Assembly: GCA_048213135.1 (NCBI GenBank)
Contig: PS015140.1
Location: 27,467-91,466 of the forward strand
Source of the DNA: Reclinomonas americana ATCC 50394
Lineage: Eukaryota > Jakobida > Jakobea > Jakobida
Length of the DNA: 64,000 nucleotides
Direction of reading: 5' to 3'
The notes below the pieces were generated by a model, which was not told the DNA's origin, made no database searches, and saw only the letters and a program-made list of their open reading frames with translations. This document shows positions 55,471-64,000 of the stretch, in pieces (the first letter of the stretch is position 1; each line of letters begins with the position of its first letter). Both the position numbers and the translations under genes were made by a program.

Positions 55471-56300
55471 AGTAGGCGGTCAGGTTGATGTTTCTTGGCT
55501 GGCACGGCTTTCGAGAGGAAGGCGGTCAGCTTGTTGAGCATGACATGCTTCTTGCTCGAGAGCAAGGCAGTCTGCCCGGTGCTTGTTGGCTTTCTGCATT
55601 TCATGCTGTGCACTTGGCAGTGTGCCTGCTGCTTGTTGTCTCGGAAAACAACGCAGTCTGCTTGATGCTTGCTGAGCAGAACCTGATAGTGTCGGGATCT
55701 TGTCTGCTTGTTGGCTTTCTGCATTTCATGCTGTGCACTTGGCAGTGTGCCTGCTGCTTGTTGTCTCGGAAAACAACGCAGTCTGCTTGATGCTTGCTGA
55801 GCAGAACCTGATAGTGTCGGGATCTTGTCTGCCTCCTCGACACAAGTGTCTGCTTCTTGCTTTGCGCCACTCAATGCTTGTTGACGTGCACTTCGTGCTT
55901 CGAAAGCCTGGCAGCCTGCTCGGCGCTTGCGGAGCTGAACTCGGGATCTTGGCTGTCTGCGCGACGTTGTTTCCAGTTTCTGCTTCTTGCTTTGTGCCAC
56001 TCGATGCTTGTTGACGTGCACTTTCTGCAGTTCATCCTGTCGAGAACTGGGCAGTCTGCTCGGTGCTTGTTGACTCGGAAAACAACGCCGCCTGCTTGAT
56101 GCTTGCTGAGCCGACTTTATGGTGTCGGGATCTTGGCTGTCTGCCAGTGTCTGCTTCTTGCGCATGCTTTGTGCCACTCTAGTTCTCGAGAGCAAGGCCG
56201 ATGCTTGTTGACGTGCAATTCTTCCTGTCGAGAACTTGGCAGCCGGCTCGGTGCTTGTTGAGCTGAGCAAGCTCTGCCTGATGCTGCCAGCAACAGCGCC
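55470..56300. repeat. Satellite-like tandem array, unit about 125 bp
   Basis: Two adjacent units (55583-55707 and 55708-55832) appear identical over 125 bases. More diverged units continue on both sides, all built from GGCAGTCTGC(T/C)CGGTGCTTGTTG, TCGGAAAACAACGC, GCTTGATGCTTGCTGAGC and GTCGGGATCTTG(G/T)CTG blocks in varying order and completeness. The array ends about 185 bases before the ATG at 56485 and may include that gene's 5' UTR or promoter. Confidence 0.9.
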
Positions 56301-56484
56301 TTCCATTTGCAACTGGACGAAACTTGTACTGCATCGAATTGGTCGCAAACGCCGACGCTCTCTCCTCACCCCTTTCACCTTCTACGCCTCCTCCGCCTCC
56401 ACAACAAACGACAAAGCAGGCTGCCCGAAGTGCCACGTCATTCCCGCGTCCCATTTCACGGCAAACCCCCTCATTTCCCGCAAA

Positions 56485-59400
56485 ATGCAACGCAATAAGG
56501 CACCGACACTCGACTTCTCCTCGATGGCCATTGACGGCGATGACGACACCGCCGCTGTGGCCACTGCCACCGAGGAAGCAGTGCCAGCCGAAGTCGACTC
56601 CGAAGACGTGCAAGTGCTCGACACTAAAAAGGAGAAGAAGAAGAAGCGCAACAAGCTGAAGCGACGCTCTGCGCCTGTGCCCGCGCCTGCCACACAGAGC
56701 GAGGACGAAGGCGGAGGCGGAGTGGTCACTGCCTCGCCGTTCATGCCTGGGCGACGCAAGAGTGGCGCAGTGTTTGAGGAGGAGGAAGAGGAGGAAGCAG
56801 CAGTGGTGGAAGAGCGTGTGTTGTTGGAGTCGCGCGCGGTCACGCCATCGCCTGTGCCGGCTGAGGAGAAGGCGGCGGCAGTGGAGGAGGAGGAGGAGGA
56901 GGAAGAGGATGATGTGCAAATGGTGACTGTGGAGGTGGAGGAGGGCGTGGATGTGGCCAAGCCAATGATGGAGGATGATGATGATTTGGGGGAGGAGGAG
57001 GAGGCAAAGGCGGAGGAGGTGGAGAAGGCGGTGCCGGAGGCGGAGGCGGAGGTGGTTCCGGAGGCGGAGGCGGAAATGGAGGCGGAGGTGGTGGCCAATG
57101 GTAATCTGACGAGGAAGACGGATGCGGAGGCGAATGGAGGTGCATCTGCTGCATCTGCGCCTCCAGCGTTGGTGGTGACTTCAGTGGCGACACCGGCGGT
57201 GGGGGATGGTCAGCAGTCGGTGAGTGGGGGGAGAAGGGAGGAGAAGGCAAAGGGAAAGGGAAGTGCGTGTCACAAGTTGTCACGAGTGTCGGGAAAAGAG
57301 GATAGAGGTGAAGAGAGGCAAGCGCAGCTTGGAGGGAACACGCGGTTACCGTCGACGTGGCCACGCACTGCTTGGGCGACGCTGTGAATGTCCACGAGAT
57401 GCACGCGGTCAGCAGAGAGCACCACAGCGAGCATGCTTGGGAAGGGATGGGCAGGGCTTTGTCGCCAGTTGTCAGCTGCATTTCACTGTGTTGCTAAAGA
57501 GGATCAGGAAGAAGAAAGAAAGAGAGAGAGAGAGAGCGCGCGCAAGAGAAGAGAGTCATGGAAAGACGACCCACGCATGTACAGAGAGAGAGAGAGGAGG
57601 GAGAGAGAGAGAGAGAGAAACACGAGATCTGCAGCCGAGAGACAAAGACAGATCTGCAGCTGAATGATGTAGAAAGAAAGAAAGAAACGACGAACGAAAG
57701 AGAGAGAGAGACTATGCTGTAGCAGCAGAGTATAAATGTAGTGGATACAGAATGGAGGGCAATAGAAGGGAAGGGCTTTGTCACTTGTTGTCATTCTTTT
57801 CAGTGACCGAATTGTGCGTCGGAAAAGACGGCAGGAAGAATGAAATAGACAGCCAGCGACAGAGATGGAGAATCAGAGAGAGAGAGGGAGAGGGAGAGAT
57901 AGCGAGAGACAGCGAGAGACAAAGAGATAGAGAAGAGAAGAAAGAGAGATTTGAGAGAGAATGATCGTTGTTGCACAGTTGTCCTTGTGCTTTTTTCCAT
58001 TCTTCCCTTTCTCTCTCTCTCTATTCACGAATCAGCTTCTTGCGATAATGATGGGGGAACGGTGAGCACACAAGATTCGTGAACTGAGATCGGCACATTA
58101 TCTGTGAGCGATCTTCCTGTGACCGAGAAACGGGCGAAGTGAGGCGATAAATGGAGCTGGAGGATGCAATGAAGAGAGAGATACAGACAGAGAAAGGCGA
58201 TTGAAGAGGACGGAAAAATGCAGAGCAAGACAACTGTGTTTCGACTCAATCTCTCCCTCGTCTCTCTCACTCTGCCTCACTTCCCCCTTCACACACTTTA
58301 TCTTCGCTTTCGAATTTCCTTTCGACTGCAAGCCTTTACTTTCTCTCGCTCCCTCTTCTCCTCTCATTCCCTTCAGTTCTCCTTTCCTGTCGCCTTCCCA
58401 CTTCTCAATTTCCCTTTCGTTCCCTTCTCCTCTCTTTCCCTTCTCCTCCCAAGTCCTTCTCTTTCCCTTGTCTCCCTGCCCCCTATCCCCATTTCCCTTC
58501 TCCCCCTTTCCCTTCTCCCCCTTTCCCTTTCCCTTTCCCTTTCCCTTCTCTTCCCCTTCGCCTTCCCCCTCGCCCACCCTTCTCCCCCCTTCCCCGCAGG
58601 TGGCCTCCCCCCTCGAGACACCCCTGAGCAGCAAATCCTCCACCGGCCCACCCACCCACGCCGTGCGCCGTGTCGCCGTTCTCGCTCTCCTGCCAGAGGT
58701 ACGCTCCTCTATTCCCCTCTTTCCTCTTTTCTTCCCTTTCCCCCGACATTTTCCCTCCCTCCCTCTGCGCAGGCAGAAACAGACGAGCAAATCTCGGAGA
58801 GCGACCTGGCACCCTCCCTCGACGCCTACTGCACCGCGGTCTTCCGAGCCAGCGGCGAGGCGCCAGTGTTGCAGCCGCAATCGGCCAAGAAGCTGTTGCG
58901 CTTCGCCAAGGAGTCCGGAGCCATGTCTCTGTACAAGCAATTGAGTGCGTTTCGACAGTGGTGGTTGTTGGTTGTGGGGAAGGAAGGTGTGCCGACCTTT
59001 CTTTGTGTGCGCAGTGGACAAGCGCGTGACGCTTGACAAGCCACCAGTGGAGGTCGTCACGTGTCTGCAGTTTCGTACGCTCTGCTGCTGCTGTCGTCAT
59101 TTCTTGTTATTCTCACATCGTGTCGCGCAGAGAGGTTTGGCGGAAGCGGCACTATGCACCGCCGGCGCCAGTGTTGCAGGCGGTGTTGTCGGCGGTATGT
59201 GCCTTTCATATCTCTCGCAACAATCAGTGCGTGAGAATCATCCTCCATTATTCGTGCAGCTCTACGACACGATTCAAAACGCGAAAAAGCCACCGGCCTT
59301 GCTGGTGCGTTCCCATTCTCTGCGCTCATACAATAGCAGTGGCGACGATCTGACAGCGGACTCGCACGCAGTTCAATGAGGTTTCTCAAGAGGCGCCAAA

Positions 59401-62400
59401 GGCACTCTCCCCCACCAAGGTTTCGTGCTTCACCTCTTGTGCGCGTTGTGATGTCGCTCACAGTCGTTCGGTGCAGAAGGTCAAGGCATTGAGCAAGAGC
59501 TCACGAGAGCGCCGGGACGAGACGCCACCCGCACCTCCTGCTGCAGAATCCAGCAACAAGAAGAAGGAGGAGGTAGCCGACGTGGACGAGGAGGACGAGG
59601 TGCATGTGGTGGAGATGCCGCGGCCATCCTCCGGGCCTCCTCGTGCCGGCAAGCGCGGTCGGCCACGATGGATTCCCGTGCCGACAGCGCCAATCGCCCC
59701 CAAACCTGTGACAGCACTCTCTCCCTCACCGGCAGCCGCAGAAAAAGGACGTGGCGCCAAGAAGGCCAAGAAGCAGAGGAAGAAGAAGGGCAGGAAGCTG
59801 GGATCGTCGTCGTCATCGTCCTCGTCGTCGTCCGACGAGGATTTCGTGGCCGGAAGCGAGAGCGGTGCCGGGGACGACGGGGATGACGACTTGGAGGACT
59901 TCGAGCTGGTCAAGGAGTCGCACAGTTGCGCTCGTCACGCTTGTTCTCGTTTTTCATTCCTCGACCTGACCGTGTGGCGATGCAGAGTCGGATCGCAAGC
60001 AAAAGGGCACGCCGGTGCGAACCAGCCGACGCAATCGCAAGCCGACGACTCATTTCCTCGACGAATTGGAGTCGACAGAGAAGAAGGGCAAGAAGCGGAA
60101 CAGGTGCAGTGGAGTGCAGAGTGCTGGCAAAAAGCGATATTTTTGTGTCTGAACTTCCTGCGCAGCGGCCGTCTGCCGTCACTCTCCGCCGCCTCCTCCT
60201 CGTCCGAGTTGGATTCGGATTCAACCGGTCGTGGCAAGAGAATGTGCGTGGGAGTTGTCGCCTGCAGTGTGTTTAATTTGCTTTGTCATCAGACTCCTTG
60301 CTGGACGCAGGTCCGTCGACAAGGTGATGCCGTTGAACCTCGACGAGGAGTCGCTCCCGAGCGACGATGACAAGAAGAAAAAGAAAAGAAGAAGAAGGAG
60401 GTGGAAGAGGAGGAGCAGGAGGAGGTGCAGGAGGAGGAGGAAGAGGCAGCGGCGGAGGAGCCGGCTCCCGAGAGTGCGGAGGCGATGGAGGAGGATCAAG
60501 AGGTGGAGCAGGAGGAGGAGAAGAAGCAGGAGGAAGAGGAGGAGAGGGAGAAGGAGGAGGAGGAGGAAGAGGACGAGGACGATGAGAGGGAGAGGAAGTC
60601 AGCAAAGAAGAAGAAGAAGGGAGCGTCGCGGAGTGAGCGTCCGCCGCCGTCGGATAACACCAGGCTCAAGTCGAAGAAGTCGAAGAGGTGCGTGGATTGA
60701 GGGGAAGGGATGGAGGGAAAGGGAATAGGGAGTAAGGGATGGAGGGGAAGGGATGGACGGGAAGAGGTAGAGGGGAAGGATGGAAGGGAAGGGATGGAGG
60801 GGAAGGGATGGAGGGGAAGGGATGGAGGGGAAGGGATGGAGGGGAAGGGATTGAGGGGAAGGATTGTGGGGAAGGGATGGAGGAGAAGGGATAGAGGGGA
60901 AGGGATGGAGGGGAAGGGATTGAGGGGAAGGGATGGAGGGGGAAGAGATGAAGGGGAAGGGATGGAGGGGAAGGGATAGAGGGGTAGAAGGGAAGGGATG
61001 GAGGGGAAGGGATGGAGGGGAAGGGATGGAGGGGAAGGGATTGAGGGGAAGGATTGTGGGGAAGGGATGGAGGAGAAGGGATAGAGGGGAAGGGATGGAG
61101 GGGAAGGGATTGAGAGTGAGGTGACGGAAGGGGAATTGTGAAGGTGATGATGAACACAACACACTCCAACAAACCTCAGGCGATCAATGGCCTGTGCACC
61201 GTGCACAATCNNNNNNNNNNNNNNNNNNNNNNNNNNNNNNNNNNNNNNNNNNNNNNNNNNNNNNNNNNNNNNNNNNNNNNNNNNNNNNNNNNNNNNNNNN
61301 NNNNAGGATGAGGAAGGATAGGGTAGAGGAGGAGTGGAGGAAGGATGGAGGGAAGGATGGAGGGAAGGATTGAGGGAAGGATGTGGGAAGGGATGGAGGA
61401 GAAGGGATAGAGGGAAGGGATGGAGGGAAGGGATTGAGGGAAGGGATGGAGGGGAAGAGATGAAGGGGAAGGGATTGAGGGGAAGGGATTGAGGGGAGGA
61501 GATGGAGGGGAAGGGATTGAGGGGAAGGGATTGAGGGGAAGGGATGGGTACAAAAGAACAGTTAAGACGTAAAAGAATGTGGAGTGAGCGAAGGATGAAC
61601 GAGAACATGTAAATAAGGGAGTACAGAATGGACATGCTTGTCACTGCAATAGATTGAGAAGAAAAGAAAGGGGCAAGGGAAGATGTCGAAGAAGACGAAT
61701 GGAGAGGATATTTTTCCCTCTGCCTTTCTCGCGACCCCCTTTCCTTGTTCTCCTCCTCCCGATAATGCGCGTGTGCCAGTCTTCTGTCTTCTCTTCTTGA
61801 TACACCTTTCAGCAAGAGAGAGCGCGCGCAACTTTGTTACCTCCACGACCTCTCATGAATGTGGAGAGAGAGAGGGTAGAGTGAAGTAAATGAGAGATGG
61901 AGGTAGGAGGAGGGCGATTCGAAGCATCTGAGGAAGGAGGTAGGAGGGGTGAGGGAAAGGCGAGAAGAGGACGGAGAAGAGGGAGAGAATAGCAGGTGAG
62001 GCTGGGGAGAGGAGCAGATGAATATCGAGAGGAAAGCGTGAGCTGAGTGCAAAGTACGAGCCCTTCCCTCTTTTGTCTCTCACCGGTGTTGCACTTTGAC
62101 AGGTCACGAGAGGCGGAGGTCGCCGACGAGTCAGCCGCAGACACTCCGGCCTCGCCTCGCCCCGAGTCACCGCCACGCAAGCAGGCCAAGCACAAGCAGG
62201 GCAGCATTGCCTCGCGCGCTGCCGCTGGGACGCCACCAGTGGAGAGCCTCACCAAGCAACCCTCCTCGTCCTCCTCCAGCAAGAACGGCAAGAGCAAGCC
62301 GTCGGTGGAGTCACCGCAAGTCACCAAGGTGTCGGTGCCCGAGGTGACGGTGGATTCGGACATGTCCGAGTCGCCAGCGCCGCCCAAGCCGATGAATGGC

Positions 62401-63246
62401 AAGCAGCGACGTGAGAAGGAACGGCTCGCCAAGCTGGCGGCGGAGGCGGCGGTGGATTCGGAAATGTCCGAGTCGCCTGCGCCGCCCAAGCCGACTGGTT
62501 TTTTTGCGCAGCGACGCGAGAAGGAACGACTCGCCAAGCGGGCGGCGGAGGAGGCGGCGGCGGCGGCGGCTGCTGCTGCTGCTGCGGCTGCTGCCCAGGA
62601 GTCGGACGCCGAGTCGGAGCACTCGGCTGCGCCGGTGGTGGTGGTGTCGCACAAGAAGTCAGGGAGCAAGCTGCGGGAGGTCGAGCCGGCGCCCGAGTCG
62701 CCGCCGGCGCCGCCAAAAGTTGTGGCGCCGCACAGGCTTTCGAGGGATACACAGTCGTTGGATAGCGGTGCGTCGGCGGCTTTCCGTGAGCCGTCACCGC
62801 GGCCAGTGGTGGTGAAGACGGAGGTGCAGAGGTGAGCAAGAAGGGGAAGGGGGAAGGAAAAGGGAATGGATGGGGAAGGAGAGCTGCATATCTAACACTC
62901 CTTTCTCTGCCTTTCCTGTACACAGAGCCGCTTACATTCCAGTGATTCCCGTGAGCCGACAAGGAGGTGCGTTGTCTGCCGTCATCTTTCTCGCACAGCT
63001 CACTGACTCTGCATTCGTGCCACAGTCAAATCCGACATCAAGCGACTGATCGCCTTCCGCGGCCAACCAACGTGGGAGACAGTCGGTCGCTCGGTGACGG
63101 CGCTGTCCAACGAGGGCACGATGTACTTTGTCGAGGATGGCGCAAAGTTCCGCGTCAGCAACGAAGTCGACTGGGAGGCGTTCTTGGTGTTGCGCGCCGA
63201 TCCCGGTGTGCAGTTGGAGTTGTTCTTGGAGACGGATGATATCTGA
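56485..63246 (+). CDS. Large acidic, lysine-rich, probably nuclear protein of unknown function
   Basis: About 1073 residues. Exons: 56485-57219, 58600-58698, 58773-58944, 59015-59060, 59131-59194, 59260-59304, 59372-59419, 59477-59924, 59986-60103, 60166-60243, 60311-60687, 62103-62831, 62926-62966, 63026-63246. It has several acidic/lysine blocks, an AT-hook-like AGKRGRPRW, Ser/Asp runs (SSSSSDEDF, typical CK2 sites) and a basic KQRREKERLAK helix. There is one predicted globular helical part (about residues 280-395: LDAYCTAVFRAS, KKLLRFAKESGAMSLYKQL, EVWRKRHYAPPAPVLQAVLSA) and a compact C-terminal domain (KSDIKRLIAFRGQPTWETV to the end). The composition suggests a chromatin or nucleolar factor, but no family is recognised. 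Exon 60311-60687 needs a frame change in a purine run. The start could be upstream (ATG 56281); 56485 was chosen because the DNA before it joins a satellite. Confidence 0.75.
57220..58599. other. Long first intron of the acidic-protein gene
   Basis: 1380 bases holding two diverged copies of a segment with GGGCTTTGTC.C.(A/T)GTTGTCA followed by TTTCA(C/G)TG (near 57453 and 57773), each followed by GA-rich DNA with ACAGAGAGAGAG. It ends in a long pyrimidine tract before exon 2. No gene inside is supported. Confidence 0.6.
60700..61130. repeat. GGGATGGAGGGGAAG minisatellite (15-bp), left part
   Basis: Intron of the acidic-protein gene. Units of 14-15 bases; a larger block of about 187 bases (including GGATTGTGGGGAAGGGATGGAGGAGAAG) is repeated at 60855 and 61042, showing higher-order structure. 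Confidence 0.93.
61211..61304. other. Assembly gap (94 N)
   Basis: It lies between the two parts of the GGGATGGAGGGGAAG minisatellite. It is preceded by about 70 bases of non-repeat sequence ending TGCACCGTGCACAATC. Confidence 0.95.
61305..61560. repeat. GGGATGGAGGGGAAG minisatellite, right part
   Basis: The same unit family as 60700-61130 continues right of the gap, at first with GGAAGGATGGAG variants lacking one G. The rest of the intron (to 62102) is purine-rich but not obviously repetitive. Confidence 0.9.

Positions 63247-64000
<754 letters not shown>

Overview
This window is nuclear DNA of an intron-rich unicellular eukaryote. The genes have many short GT-AG introns, introns packed with microsatellites and locus-specific tandem repeats, and a eukaryotic gene set (Rab14-type GTPase, ABCG half-transporter, cathepsin C, 7TM-RGS receptor, Tho1/SARNP-like mRNA factor). 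There is no operon structure, and the species cannot be named from the sequence. Many gaps are exactly 20 N, and some microsatellite edges degrade into ACGT/TACG strings, which suggests a draft shotgun assembly, perhaps 454 data. The gene models were built by hand by joining exons; nearly every junction keeps frame and restores conserved motifs.

Layout. 1-1.4 kb: the 3' end of one WD40-only gene and a complete tandem paralogue (+). 2.3-9.8 kb: ABCG half-transporter (+, about 26 exons, including a 5-nt microexon and a candidate 1-nt exon). 10.0-14.8 kb: ankyrin plus 2-oxoglutarate/Fe(II) dioxygenase fusion (-), with an antisense WD40 relic in one intron. 15.4-16.8 kb: an ORF made of a triplicated module (+). 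16.8-20.0 kb: DUF1295/sterol-reductase-like membrane protein (+). 20.0-25.0 kb: 7TM protein ending in an RGS domain (-). 26.1-29.6 kb: Tho1/MOS11/SARNP-like protein (+). 30.4-33.8 kb: TetA-like MFS transporter (-). 34.8-39.6 kb: NLR-like STAND protein with NACHT, pentapeptide repeats and 14 near-identical WD40 repeats (-). 40.2-45.4 kb: cathepsin C-like protease (-). 45.5-48.2 kb: a weak small ORF and an HNH-nuclease-like gene with an 11-residue coiled-coil repeat (+). 51.0-55.0 kb: Rab14 (+). 56.5-63.2 kb: a large acidic/lysine-rich, probably nuclear protein of unknown function (+).

The genes do not form one pathway. Several would act at membranes (ABCG, MFS, DUF1295, 7TM-RGS) or in the endolysosome (Rab14, cathepsin C). 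The most interesting element is the NACHT-WD40 gene. Its sensor repeats belong to the same family as the WD40-only genes at the left edge and the relic at 13.7 kb, so this repeat family is actively copied and rearranged, as in fungal HET/NWD recognition genes. A second theme is unusual splicing: micro-exons, many GTTGCG donors next to GTGCGT donors, and a few GC-AG introns. A third is a genome that makes tandem duplications of 15-450 bp in introns and intergenic DNA.
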